From Mycolicibacterium aromaticivorans JS19b1 = JCM 16368 (GTDB lineage Bacteria; Actinomycetota; Actinomycetes; Mycobacteriales; Mycobacteriaceae), in NCBI RefSeq assembly GCF_000559085.1, contig NZ_JALN02000001.1:4898001-4962000 (forward strand): DNA of 64,000 nucleotides, read 5' to 3'. How positions within the stretch are numbered: position 1 is the first letter of the stretch; the number at the start of each line of letters is the position of its first letter. Position numbers and translations under genes: made by a program. The notes beneath the pieces were generated by a model. It made no database searches and had not been told where the DNA came from. It worked only from the letters and a program-made list of their open reading frames with translations. Below are positions 8,874 through 17,605 of the stretch, piece by piece.

Positions 8874-10412
8874 TCATCGAAGTGACTTGGTGACCTGTGC
8901 GAAATTGAACTGCCAGCGTTCGACGATGCGGAAGCCGAATCGGTAGGGCACCTGGTAGGCCATCGCCCTCCCGAGTCGTGGACCCGCGTGCAGCGCGGTG
9001 CCCTGCTCGTGCCGCGGCAAGGACGTGTCGTGCTCGGATACTGTCCAGATCGCCGGGCAGTAGGGCATCTTGTCCGCCCACGCCCAGACGGCAATGTGCG
9101 CGTCCCACAACATGTTTCGTTGAATGCCTGTTGGGCCACGGCCGTAGTCGCGCAGCTTGGCGAATGCCGCGGGTCGCGCGGCGATCAGCGGGCGGATCGG
9201 GCCGGGTTTCCATGCCGTCGAGTTGTCCATCACCAGGCAGTCGCCAGGCGCCGCATGTCGGGTGATGACGTCGGCGACCTGGCTGTAGTCCATGCCCTCC
9301 TTGGCATACGGCCCGCGCTGGGCCAGGTAGTTCGGCGTCGCCGCGATCGCGAACACCACGAGCAAGGCGGTGATCCACGCACGGGACGAGCGTCCGATCG
9401 TGACAATGCACAGGCCGAGGATGAGCGCCATGGCGGGAGTGGTGAACGACAGGTAGCGCGGGTAGTAGACCGGGTTGCGCAGCATCGAATACCCAAGCAC
9501 AGCCATAGTGGGTAGAAGGATCCACGCGAGCGCGACCACGACCAGTCGCCGCGGGCGCCACCCGGCCCGCCGCCACGAGATCAGGCCGGCGAGACCCAGC
9601 AGTCCGCAGAGCACCGCGACGGCTCGTGAACCGTCAAAGTATTGGTCTACCAAGATCATTCCGACGGTTCGAGCACTCAGCGGCGAAATCCACCCCACCT
9701 GGAACAGCTGGCCCTGGCTGAAGAACAGGAAAGGGCACGTCGCAGCGCCGGCTGCCGCCGCTGCCAGCACCCAGCCCCACCGCGCCCTCCTGGATTCGGC
9801 CATGGTCGTGACCATCACGGCGTGAGCCGGCAGCAGCAAAATCGCGAAGACATTCAACAGCGTCGCGCCGATCGCGAGAACCGCGTATCCGAGCCACCAT
9901 CTCGGCCGGTCGCGGCGCAACGCGAGCACGCACAGCACCGTGAGCCAGACAGCGGCGACCACGGTCAGTGCATAGGAGCGGGCTTCCATGCCCGCCCACG
10001 TCACGCGCGGCAGCATCGCGAAAACCACGCCTGCCGTGACCGCGACTGTACGGGTCGACAGAAGGCGGCCCAGCACCACGACACCAGCGGCCGCCAAGCC
10101 CACGGCGACCGAACTGGACAACCGCGACCAGAATTCTGTCGCGGGGAACACCGCGAACCAACCGTGCATGAGCAGGTAGTAGAGGCCGTGAACGGCGTCG
10201 ATGTTGCCGAGCATCCGCCACAAGTCGGGCAGCGGCCTGGTGGACGCCGAGATCGTGGCGGCTTCGTCGAACCACAGTGATGGACGCGCCGCTCCGGCGG
10301 CGCTGAGCGCAGCGGCGAACACCGCCACCCACGCGGCGTCCAGGGGCCGGGCGGGCGGGGCGCGCCGCTGCTCGTCGCCGAGGACCCGTTCGGTCCGGAG
10401 GGTGATACTCAC
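8874..10412 (-). CDS. GT-C membrane mannosyltransferase (Rv1635c-like)
   Basis: Polytopic membrane glycosyltransferase of about 512 residues with many hydrophobic helices and the GT-C/PMT-type acidic motif SLWFDEAATIS in the first periplasmic loop. Its place beside the Rv1636-type gene matches Rv1635c, which adds the first mannose of the lipoarabinomannan cap from polyprenyl-phosphomannose in M. tuberculosis. That function is transferred by position and family; a species without mannose caps would use it elsewhere. I prefer GTG 10412, which has an AGGA eight bases upstream; ATG 10448 would add 12 residues. Transcribed divergently from the stress-protein gene. Confidence 0.85.
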   Translation of the reverse strand: MSITLRTERVLGDEQRRAPPARPLDAAWVAVFAAALSAAGAARPSLWFDEAATISASTRPLPDLWRMLGNIDAVHGLYYLLMHGWFAVFPATEFWSRLSSSVAVGLAAAGVVVLGRLLSTRTVAVTAGVVFAMLPRVTWAGMEARSYALTVVAAVWLTVLCVLALRRDRPRWWLGYAVLAIGATLLNVFAILLLPAHAVMVTTMAESRRARWGWVLAAAAAGAATCPFLFFSQGQLFQVGWISPLSARTVGMILVDQYFDGSRAVAVLCGLLGLAGLISWRRAGWRPRRLVVVALAWILLPTMAVLGYSMLRNPVYYPRYLSFTTPAMALILGLCIVTIGRSSRAWITALLVVFAIAATPNYLAQRGPYAKEGMDYSQVADVITRHAAPGDCLVMDNSTAWKPGPIRPLIAARPAAFAKLRDYGRGPTGIQRNMLWDAHIAVWAWADKMPYCPAIWTVSEHDTSLPRHEQGTALHAGPRLGRAMAYQVPYRFGFRIVERWQFNFAQVTKSLR

Positions 10413-10749
10413 ATGGGTCGTCCTGTACCGCTGTCGATGGTGCGCCAAACGTTAACCCGCAGCCCACCCATCCTGTCCGGCGAACCAACCGTTGTGCCGG
10501 CAAAATTCGTTGGTTTTGAATTGCGTCTATTGGTGTGGCAGTGCCGACAATCGCGAATCGGATGCGATGTGGATTTGCAATTTCCGGTGCTGTCGTACGG
10601 CTCACGCAACTGTCGGGGACGCTATTTTCCCCGGTAGAGTGGCATTGCGCGGCGCGCCGGAATTGCCGCGTGACGTGAATCGCACCCTTGTGCGGTGCCA
10701 AAGCGATAGTGTTCCCGGTGGCGTTGAAATTGGAGACTGGAGGGTACGA
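10413..10749. other. Intergenic region between divergent genes
   Basis: 337 bp separate the mannosyltransferase and the stress-protein gene and should hold both promoters. A hairpin CGGGGA/TCCCCG (10614-10633, 8-nt loop) is followed at once by TAGAGT (10635-10640), a fair -10 for the rightward gene, giving a leader of about 100 nt. No additional gene is supported here. Confidence 0.5.
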
Positions 10750-11196
10750 ATGGGCGGTTACAAGACCGTGGTCGTCGGCACGGACGGCTCGGATTCATCG
10801 CTGCGTGCAGTCGACCGGGCGGGTTACCTCGCCTCCGAACCTGGCTCCAAAGTCATCGTGGCGACCGCCTATTTCCCGGCCAATGAGGACACCCGCGCGG
10901 CAGACCTGCTGAAGGACGAGGGCTACAAGATGGCGGGCAATGCTCCCATCTACGCGATCCTGCGCGAGGCACGCGACCGTGCGAAGGCTGCAGGTGCGGC
11001 CGAAGTCGAAGAGCGCGCTGTTGTCGGCGCTCCGGTTGACGCGCTGGTGGAACTGGCCGAAGAGGTCAGCGCCGATCTGCTGATTGTCGGCAACGTCGGC
11101 TTGAGCACGATCGCCGGCCGCCTGCTGGGTTCGGTGCCGGCCAATGTGGCACGCCGGTCCAAGAGCGACGTGCTGATCGTTCACACCACTGGTTAG
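10750..11196 (+). CDS. Universal stress protein, cAMP-binding type (Rv1636-like)
   Basis: 148-residue single-domain UspA protein starting MGGYKTVVVGTDGSDSS, with GGAGGG just upstream of ATG 10750. The nucleotide-binding signature is intact (GNVGLSTIAGRLLGSVP), as is the core VVGAPVDALVELAEE. It aligns along its whole length with Rv1636 as I remember it. Rv1636 and its M. smegmatis orthologue are abundant cytosolic proteins that bind cAMP with higher affinity than ATP and may buffer cAMP. A class III adenylate cyclase is encoded 32 kb away in this window (43253-44152). Confidence 0.95.
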   Translation: MGGYKTVVVGTDGSDSSLRAVDRAGYLASEPGSKVIVATAYFPANEDTRAADLLKDEGYKMAGNAPIYAILREARDRAKAAGAAEVEERAVVGAPVDALVELAEEVSADLLIVGNVGLSTIAGRLLGSVPANVARRSKSDVLIVHTTG

Positions 11197-11230
11197 CCGG
11201 CCCGGTTGGGGGTAGGCGCAGACTGGTCTG

Positions 11231-12241
11231 ATGACCTACTGCCGAACCCGCCTGTGGGTCGATGGCGTACTGAAGGCGGAAGACTTTCCGCTGCAGGAGA
11301 CCTCAAACCATCTTGCCGAGCGCAACGCGCTGGTCTGGGTGGACATGTGCAATCCGGATCACGACGTGTTGTGTGAGCTTGCCCAGGAACTGGGCTTCGA
11401 TCAGCACGCGATCGAGGACACCGTTGCGCACGCCGAACGCACGAAGGCGACTCGGTATGCGACGCATACGTTTCTGACGGTGTACGCGACCGCGTTGGCC
11501 CCGCCGCTGGCCAATGATCTGGAGTCGCGTCTGCTGCTGGCGAGGGTGTCCATCTTCGTGCTGCCGGCGGGGATCGTCACGGTGCGTCACGAATTAGACC
11601 CGCAGAAGCCGGTTTTCGACATCGACGAGGTGGTCCGGCGGTGGGATGAGAACGCCGATCTGCTGAAGATGGGTCCGCCGGCGTTGCTGCACGGCTTGCT
11701 CGATGTGATCGTCGACGGACAGTTCGACACCATCCAGCAGCTCGATGACGCCATCGAGGCACTGGAGGACGGCTTGTTCGACGACCGGGCGGTGACCCGC
11801 ACGATCCAACGCTCCACATACCGGCTCCGCAAGGAACTCGTGGAGTTGCGCCGAGTCGTGCTGCCCATGCGTGAGGTCATCAACACGATCATGCGACGTC
11901 GGGCCGAGCATGCCGACACCGTCGCACTCGACAGCTGGTATTCCGATCTCTACGACCACGTGATTCGCGCGGCAGAGTGGACGGAGTCGTTGCGCGACAT
12001 GATCACGACGGTGTTCGAGACGAATCTGTCGCTGCAGGACGCGCGACTCAACACGATCATGAAGAAGCTCACCGGCTGGGCGGCGATCATTGCGGTGCCC
12101 ACCGCGGTCACTGGGTGGTACGGCCAGAACGTCCCCTACCCGGGCTTTCAAAGTGTGGTCGGTTTGGTGTCCAGCGCGGTGATCATCGTCTTGGTCTCGG
12201 GGCTTCTCTACGTCACCTTCAAACGACGCGGCTGGCTCTGA
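11231..12241 (+). CDS. CorA family divalent-cation channel
   Basis: 336 residues with a long soluble acidic/helical N-terminal domain and two C-terminal membrane helices (AAIIAVPTAVTGWYG and VVGLVSSAVIIVLVSGLLYV), the normal CorA plan, ending in positive charges (KRRGWL). The pore signature is YGQNVPYPG where classical CorA has YGMN, so Met is replaced by Gln. CorA pentamers import Mg2+ or Co2+; this variant could differ in selectivity. It follows the stress-protein gene by 34 bp, so they may be co-transcribed. The stop lies 4 bp from the convergent DUF2752 gene. Confidence 0.92.
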   Translation: MTYCRTRLWVDGVLKAEDFPLQETSNHLAERNALVWVDMCNPDHDVLCELAQELGFDQHAIEDTVAHAERTKATRYATHTFLTVYATALAPPLANDLESRLLLARVSIFVLPAGIVTVRHELDPQKPVFDIDEVVRRWDENADLLKMGPPALLHGLLDVIVDGQFDTIQQLDDAIEALEDGLFDDRAVTRTIQRSTYRLRKELVELRRVVLPMREVINTIMRRRAEHADTVALDSWYSDLYDHVIRAAEWTESLRDMITTVFETNLSLQDARLNTIMKKLTGWAAIIAVPTAVTGWYGQNVPYPGFQSVVGLVSSAVIIVLVSGLLYVTFKRRGWL

Positions 12242-12245
12242 GACA

Positions 12246-12686
12246 TCAGACGCGCAGTGCGGTGAACGGTGCGAAGGGCAGATTGCGTATGACGAACCAG
12301 ACCGACACCAGCGCGAGCGTGATGAACGGGGCCCATCGACGGTGTTGCCATCCGGTGAGCTGACGACCGGTGACCCGACCGTAGGTCCAGGTTCCGTAGG
12401 CGACAGCGAGAAAGCCGAGCCCCACCAACGCCAGTGCGTTGAACTGGATCGCCGCAAGCAGGTCGCCGTGCAGCAGCGAATAGATCATGCGTAGGGTGCC
12501 ACAGCCCGGACAGTCAACGCCCAGAAGGGCTTTCGTCGGGCACACGGGTAGAACGCCGCCCGGGGTGGTGGGGTCGCCGATCCACACGGCGGCACAAACA
12601 CCCGCCGCCAGCGCTGCGACGAGCAGCGGCGGGCCAAGGCCGGCAAGACGACCGCCGGTCGCCTTGCCGGTCGCTGTCGAGATCAC
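12246..12686 (-). CDS. DUF2752 membrane protein
   Basis: 146-residue protein with three hydrophobic segments and the DUF2752 signature CPTKALLGVDCPGCGTLR followed by a helix. The CPGCG cluster next to the membrane is the conserved core; function is unknown. Start GTG 12686 overlaps the TGA of the upstream dispanin-like gene (GTGA), implying translational coupling. An upstream in-frame start would extend into that gene. DUF2752 genes in actinobacteria are often paired with small two-helix membrane proteins, as here. Confidence 0.88.
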   Translation of the reverse strand: MISTATGKATGGRLAGLGPPLLVAALAAGVCAAVWIGDPTTPGGVLPVCPTKALLGVDCPGCGTLRMIYSLLHGDLLAAIQFNALALVGLGFLAVAYGTWTYGRVTGRQLTGWQHRRWAPFITLALVSVWFVIRNLPFAPFTALRV

Positions 12687-12985
12687 GACGTGGTGGTGTC
12701 GACGTCCATGTTCATCACACCGGTGGCGAAGAGGATGCCGTAGATGACGATGATCACGAACCAGATGACGACGCTCCAGATCACCCACTTCTTGGCGGAA
12801 GCTGCCGACGCCTGAGCTTCGGCGTACTGGCCCTGCACCCAGAGTCCATTGACCTGAGCGGCTTTCACGATCGCGACGATGCCGGTAATCGGGAAGCAGA
12901 AGATAGTCGCCAGGATGGCGAGTGCCAAGTTGTTCTTCGGCTGCTGAGCGGGGGGTGGGGCATAGCCGGGTGGTTGCTGGGTCAT
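12683..12985 (-). CDS. CD225/dispanin family membrane protein
   Basis: 100 residues: a Pro/Gln-rich cytosolic tail (TQQPPGYAPPPAQQP), a first membrane segment (LALAILATIFCFPITGIVAIV), a conserved loop (KAAQVNGLWVQGQYAEAQ, AASAKKW) and a second membrane segment. This is the CD225 plan known from interferon-induced transmembrane proteins; bacterial members have no established role. ATG 12985 has GGAGG seven bases upstream. First gene of a two-gene operon with the DUF2752 gene. Confidence 0.85.
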   Translation of the reverse strand: MTQQPPGYAPPPAQQPKNNLALAILATIFCFPITGIVAIVKAAQVNGLWVQGQYAEAQASAASAKKWVIWSVVIWFVIIVIYGILFATGVMNMDVDTTTS

Positions 12986-13207
12986 CGACGCCTCCGTGTT
13001 TTCTGGCTTGTTAGCAGGGCAAAGCAGTGCATACGCTACCGGACGAAGTCGCTGCGTATGGGGCATCATCGCGGATGTCGCCAAGTGGTATTTCCGCTCG
13101 AGACGAAATTTTGCCGGCCGGTCATCTCGATCATCGCCGTTTCAGCTGTCGGTCGGTTCCGGAGGTCTAGGCTCGGCCCTGGGGCCGGGCATGCGGAGGA
13201 GACAACG

Positions 13208-13696
13208 ATGACGGTTCGATTGCTGAGTGTTGTTGGCGCAGTGGTGATTTTGATGGTTGGCGGGGTCGGTTGCTCGAAGGGCGGCAGCTCCGGTGACGCG
13301 ACGACGACGTCGAAGGCCGCAGCCACGACCTCGGCGGTGGTCGCGACGAGTGCGGCGGCCGCGGGGCCTGGCGCCAAGGTCACGATCGACGGTCAGGTCA
13401 AGCAGGTCGACGGTCCGGTGGTGTGCTCGACGACGGACGGTAAATTCTCAATCGCCATCGGAGAGGTGATCACCGGGGTGATCGTCGGTCTCGAGCAGGA
13501 CGCATCCAAAGTCCGCGGCGTCGGACTCGGAGACGTCAATGGAATGGTGCTGAACTTCACCGACGGGGTGCCTGGTAATACGGCCACCGCCACCAAGGAC
13601 GGCAACACTTACATCATCAAGGGCACCGCCAGCGGATCGGACTCGGCCGGCAACCAGGTCAGCAAGCCGTTCGAGGTCGTTGCGACCTGCCCCTAA
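13208..13696 (+). CDS. LpqH-family (19-kDa antigen-like) lipoprotein
   Basis: 162 residues with a lipoprotein signal peptide ending GGVGC at Cys 22, then a Ser/Thr/Ala-rich linker and a compact domain (KVTIDGQ...VVCSTTDGKFSIAIG) as in mycobacterial LpqH/LppE proteins. The lipid-modified Cys would anchor it to the outer face of the membrane. A second pair of cysteines (CSTT and the C-terminal TCP) matches the disulfide of LpqH. The ribosome site GGAGGAGA precedes ATG 13208. Its stop interlocks with the stop of the convergent MarR gene. Confidence 0.87.
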   Translation: MTVRLLSVVGAVVILMVGGVGCSKGGSSGDATTTSKAAATTSAVVATSAAAAGPGAKVTIDGQVKQVDGPVVCSTTDGKFSIAIGEVITGVIVGLEQDASKVRGVGLGDVNGMVLNFTDGVPGNTATATKDGNTYIIKGTASGSDSAGNQVSKPFEVVATCP

Positions 13697-14139
13697 CGCG
13701 CAGCCTCACGCATCTCGCTGAGCACGCGGATAACGACTTTCGCGGCTAGCCATAGTGCCACCCGGTCATCCTCGGGCACCCACACCATCCACTCGGCGAT
13801 GCGCTGCTTGCGGACCTCGGCGCGGGCATCCCAATTCTGCTTGCCGTTCTCGCTGAGCATGACTCGCGAGGCTCGGCCGTCCTCTGGATCGCTCGATCTC
13901 TCCAGGAGTCCTTGTCGCTCCAAGCGCTGGACCAATTGCGTCATGCCTGACTGGCTGGCTCCCTCGGCGGCGGCCAGTGCTGTCACCCGCATCGGACCCT
14001 CGTGGGACAGCCGATTGAGCACCAACGCCGCGCTGGCACTGAGATCGTCACGATTGATGAGATACCGCCACATGGTGTCCGTCGCCAGCGCGAGCATCTC
14101 GGAAACGGACTCGACGCCGTCGGTAGCCGCTGATTGCAT
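13693..14139 (-). CDS. MarR family transcriptional regulator
   Basis: 148-residue winged-helix regulator: helical N-terminus, recognition region (MRVTALAAAEGASQSGMTQLVQRLERQGLLER) and wing (SDPEDGRASRVML) with the usual D-x-R. It is divergent from the mmpS-mmpL operon, and an imperfect dyad ATCACT-TG-AGTAAT (14151-14164) lies just upstream of its start, so autoregulation and control of the efflux operon are likely. The layout resembles Rv0678 with mmpS5-mmpL5 in M. tuberculosis, although the protein does not look like an Rv0678 orthologue. Confidence 0.92.
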   Translation of the reverse strand: MQSAATDGVESVSEMLALATDTMWRYLINRDDLSASAALVLNRLSHEGPMRVTALAAAEGASQSGMTQLVQRLERQGLLERSSDPEDGRASRVMLSENGKQNWDARAEVRKQRIAEWMVWVPEDDRVALWLAAKVVIRVLSEMREAAR

Positions 14140-14150
14140 AGCGCATTTAT

Positions 14151-14164
14151 ATCACTTGAGTAAT
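14151..14164. promoter_or_regulatory. Putative MarR operator
   Basis: ATCACTTGAGTAAT is a near-perfect inverted repeat with a 2-bp centre (one mismatched pair), placed 12 bp upstream of the marR-like start codon and in the divergent region shared with mmpS. The size and A/T-rich arms fit MarR-family sites. Confidence 0.5.
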
Positions 14165-14283
14165 GCACTGGGAATAAAATGGCGCGGCTGTGCGTTTGCG
14201 GCTGGATCGACCAAGAAGCCTAGTCAATAGGCTCACAGCAACCCTCAAGGTTGAAGAAGCGGATTCGACTTGCGTTCCATAAC

Positions 14284-14306
14284 TGCATTCTGCATAGGAT
14301 GCAAAT
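14284..14306 (+). promoter_or_regulatory. Probable promoter of mmpS, leaderless
   Basis: TAGGAT (14295-14300) is positioned so that transcription would begin about at GTG 14307. The box lies inside a TGCAT...ATGCA inverted repeat (14284-14303), which could be a second regulator site. Confidence 0.4.
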
Positions 14307-14750
14307 GTGGGGCAACGTGTTAACGGTCGAGCGGTTTTGGCCAGGACCTGGCTACCTCTGGTGGTTGTCATCGCGCTCGCCGTCGGCGCCTTGTGCATGT
14401 GGAAGGTGCGCCAGTCGTCGGCGCCGGGACCGGTCCTGGCGGTCAGTCCACCGCAAGCCCCCGAGGAGTTCACGCCCAAAAGGTTGACCTACGAGTTGTC
14501 CGGTGACCTCGGCAGCAGCGGGATGCTGGACTACATCGACATCGACGGGCACCCGCACGAAGTCGATCTCACCGAACTGCCGTGGACGCACACCGAGACC
14601 ACCACACTCACGGTGGTGTCCGGCAGTATTTCGGCGCACGTGCACGGATCGCACATCGAGTGCCGGATGTTGGTGAATGACATTGTGCGCGATCAGCAGT
14701 CGGCCGATCGTGATGACGCTGACGTCACCTGCAGAGTGAAGTCCGCGTGA
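14307..14750 (+). CDS. MmpS family membrane protein
   Basis: 147 residues: one N-terminal membrane helix (WLPLVVVIALAVGALCMW), then a periplasmic beta-rich domain (LTYELSGDLGSSGMLDYIDIDG ... WTHTETTTLTVVSGSISAHVHGSHIECRMLVND) typical of MmpS. MmpS partners MmpL transporters and supports export of lipids, siderophores or drugs. GTG 14307 gives the expected length; the ATG two bases earlier is out of frame. The final TGA overlaps the GTG of the mmpL gene (GTGA). Confidence 0.93.
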   Translation: MGQRVNGRAVLARTWLPLVVVIALAVGALCMWKVRQSSAPGPVLAVSPPQAPEEFTPKRLTYELSGDLGSSGMLDYIDIDGHPHEVDLTELPWTHTETTTLTVVSGSISAHVHGSHIECRMLVNDIVRDQQSADRDDADVTCRVKSA

Positions 14751-17605
14751 GTGCGCATCAGGCGAAACGCCCGTTCTTTCCCCGAATGGTGCGTCTGTTC
14801 GCAATTCCGATCATCATCTTCTGGGCGCTGCTTGCGATCGCGACGAATACGTTCGTGCCGAAAGTCGAAGATGTCGCCACCGAACTCGCCGGACCCGAGA
14901 TACCTACCTATGCGCCATCGCAATTGGCTCTGCTACATATCGGGGACAAGTTCCAGGAGTCCAACTCCACCAGCCTGACCATGGTCGTCCTGGAGGCCGA
15001 CCATCCACTCGACGACCACGATCATGAGTACTACAACGGCTTGGTTCAGCGCCTCAAACACGACACCCGACACGTGCAATACGTGATGGATCTGTGGGGC
15101 AAGCCGATCACCGCCGCAGGTGCGCAGAGCATAGACGGCAAATCCACCTATGTGCTGCTGCGTCTCGCCGGAAATGTCGGCCAAATCGAGGCGAACCAAT
15201 CTGTGCAGGCCGTGCGGGACATCGTTGAGAACGACAGTCCCCCAAAGGGTGTGAGGGTATATGTCAGCGGTTCTGCGCCCATGGCGTCGGACACCCTGTC
15301 CATCGCGAACTCGAGCCTGAACAACATCACGATCGTCACCATCGTTCTGATCCTGGTGATGTTGCTACTGGTGTACCGCTCGCTGACCAACGTGGCTGTC
15401 CCGATGTACAGCGTGCTGTTCGAGATCCTTATCGCCAAGGGCGTGGTATCCACCTTGGGCCACTGGGGCATCATCCCGATGTCATCGTTCGCGGTGAATA
15501 TCGTTGTCTCGCTGACCCTCGGCGCGGGAACCGACTACGGCATCTTCCTGCTGGGGCGCTATCACGAGGCCAGGCAGCTGGGGGAAACCCGAGAGGAGGC
15601 GTACTACACCGCCTATCGTGGCGTCGCGCCGATCATCATCGGATCGGGGCTGACGATCGCGGGCTCGTGTTTCTGTCTGACGTTCGCCCGCCTGGACTAC
15701 TTCCACACCATGGGCCCCGCGGTCGCCATCAGCATGCTGTTCACCATCGCCGCGGCGCTGACGCTGGCACCGGCTTTGCTCACATTGGGTACGTTGTTCG
15801 GACTCTTCGATCCCAAGCAGGCCAGGCGTGGACGGTTGTACCGGCGCATCGGCGCCAGCGTGGTGCGCTGGCCGGTCCCGATACTGGCGGCCAGCACCGC
15901 GGTGGTGGCGCTCGGCGCGATTTTCGTTCCGAGTTACCGGGTGAGCTACGACGATCGCGCCTACCAGCCGGCGAGCGGCGCAGCCAACCAAGGCTTCACG
16001 GCTTCGGACCGGCACTTCCCACCCAGCAAGCTGTTCACCGAGATGATGATGATCGAGTCCGATCACGACATGCGCAATTCGGCGGATTTCATCTCGCTGG
16101 ATCGGGTGGCCAAGGAATTGATTCGACTACCCGGCGTCGCCATGGTGCAGAGCATCACCAGACCACTGGGCCGGCCACTGGACCACGCGAATATTCCATA
16201 CCTGTTCACCGTGCAGGGTGGTGCCGCCGGACAGCAACTGCCGTTCAACGAACAAGCCAACAACAACACCGATCAGCAGGCGGGGATCCAGGCGGACACC
16301 GTGGCGACACTGGGCAAGACCATCGACCTCACCCAGAAGCTTGCCGATGATCTCCACACCACAGTGCTCACGCTGGAGAACCTGCAGCAGGTCACCGATG
16401 AGATCAACCAGGACATCTCGAATCTCGACGACTTCATCCGGCCTCTGAAAAACTATTTCTATTGGGAGCCACACTGTTACGACATCCCGATCTGCTACTC
16501 GTTCCGGTCGTTGTTCGATGGGCTCGACGGCATCGACGCCTTGGATGAACAGATCCACAACGCCGTCAGCGACTTTCAGGCGGTCGATGCACTCATGCCG
16601 CAGATGGTCGCCCAGCTGAAGGTGACCCGCGACGAGACGCAGGCGCTACAGACAGTCATCGTCAACAGTTACGGCCCGGCGCACCTGCAATCCACCCAGA
16701 CTGATCAGACCTTCGAGGATCAGATCAACGTGGGCAACGATTTCGACAAGTCACGCAGTGACGACTATTTCTACATGCCCCGAGAAGCCTTCGACAACGA
16801 AGACGTGAAAACCGGTATGCAGCTGATGATGTCGCCGGACGGCAAGGCCGCACGGTTCGTCATCACACATGAGGGCAATGCGATGGCGCCAGAGGGCATC
16901 GACCACGTCAACGCGTTCCCGGACGCGGTGAAGGCGGCGTTGAAGGAAACGTCGCTGGCCGGGGCGAAGATCTACATCGGCGGCGCGGCGTCGAACAACA
17001 AGGACATAAAGGAGTACGCGGCTTCGGATCTGAAGATCGTCGCGATCGCCGCATTCGTCCTGATTTTCCTGATCATGCTGGTCCTTACACGCAGTCTGAT
17101 CGCCGCGATGGTGATACCCGGTACCGTGGCGTTCTCGTTCGCCGGCGCGTTCGGTCTGTCAACACTGTTGTGGCAGCACCTCATTGGACTACATCTGCAT
17201 TGGCTGGTGTTGCCGATCACCTTCGTCATCCTGGTGGCGGTCGGTTCCGACTACAACCTGCTGCTGATCGCCAGGGTCAAGGAGGAGATCGGCGTGGGGT
17301 ACCAGACCACCGGTTTGCACACCGCGCTGATCCGGGCGCTCGGCAGTACTGGCGGTGTGGTGACATCGGCAGGTCTGGTGTTCGCGTTCACGATGCTGGC
17401 GATGCTTGCCAGCGACCTGAAAACCATCGCGCAGGTGGGCACTACGGTGTGCATCGGCTTGCTGCTCGACACATTGATCGTGCGGTCATTCATCGTGCCA
17501 TCGCTGATTCGGCTGCTCGGTCCGTGGTTCTGGTGGCCGACGCTGGTTCGCGCTCGCCCGCGGCCGCGGCGAACTCCGGCCGACTTCGCGGGGGTGGCGC
17601 GGTGA
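14747..17605 (+). CDS. MmpL family RND transporter
   Basis: 952-residue inner-membrane RND-type exporter. Layout: helix 1 near residue 18, first periplasmic domain, a five-helix bundle with SLTLGAGTDYGIFLLGRY (the D-Y proton-relay motif), a large second periplasmic domain containing a coiled-coil-like region (about residues 500-640) with two cysteine pairs, then a second bundle with VAVGSDYNLLLIARVKEE. The coiled-coil domain places it with MmpL4/MmpL5-type proteins. It probably works with the upstream MmpS; the substrate (siderophore, glycopeptidolipid or drug) cannot be read from the sequence. Confidence 0.94.
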   Translation: MSAHQAKRPFFPRMVRLFAIPIIIFWALLAIATNTFVPKVEDVATELAGPEIPTYAPSQLALLHIGDKFQESNSTSLTMVVLEADHPLDDHDHEYYNGLVQRLKHDTRHVQYVMDLWGKPITAAGAQSIDGKSTYVLLRLAGNVGQIEANQSVQAVRDIVENDSPPKGVRVYVSGSAPMASDTLSIANSSLNNITIVTIVLILVMLLLVYRSLTNVAVPMYSVLFEILIAKGVVSTLGHWGIIPMSSFAVNIVVSLTLGAGTDYGIFLLGRYHEARQLGETREEAYYTAYRGVAPIIIGSGLTIAGSCFCLTFARLDYFHTMGPAVAISMLFTIAAALTLAPALLTLGTLFGLFDPKQARRGRLYRRIGASVVRWPVPILAASTAVVALGAIFVPSYRVSYDDRAYQPASGAANQGFTASDRHFPPSKLFTEMMMIESDHDMRNSADFISLDRVAKELIRLPGVAMVQSITRPLGRPLDHANIPYLFTVQGGAAGQQLPFNEQANNNTDQQAGIQADTVATLGKTIDLTQKLADDLHTTVLTLENLQQVTDEINQDISNLDDFIRPLKNYFYWEPHCYDIPICYSFRSLFDGLDGIDALDEQIHNAVSDFQAVDALMPQMVAQLKVTRDETQALQTVIVNSYGPAHLQSTQTDQTFEDQINVGNDFDKSRSDDYFYMPREAFDNEDVKTGMQLMMSPDGKAARFVITHEGNAMAPEGIDHVNAFPDAVKAALKETSLAGAKIYIGGAASNNKDIKEYAASDLKIVAIAAFVLIFLIMLVLTRSLIAAMVIPGTVAFSFAGAFGLSTLLWQHLIGLHLHWLVLPITFVILVAVGSDYNLLLIARVKEEIGVGYQTTGLHTALIRALGSTGGVVTSAGLVFAFTMLAMLASDLKTIAQVGTTVCIGLLLDTLIVRSFIVPSLIRLLGPWFWWPTLVRARPRPRRTPADFAGVAR

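Noticed and set aside
10670..10690. CRP-like site CGTGA-n6-TCGCA upstream of the cAMP-binding stress protein
   Set aside because: Only loosely palindromic; too weak a match to report as an operator, although the cAMP link is tempting.
15482..16066. Long minus-strand ORFs inside mmpL, uvrA, lysX and the arg genes
   Set aside because: Typical shadow frames of GC-rich coding DNA; the sense strand encodes well-known full-length proteins.
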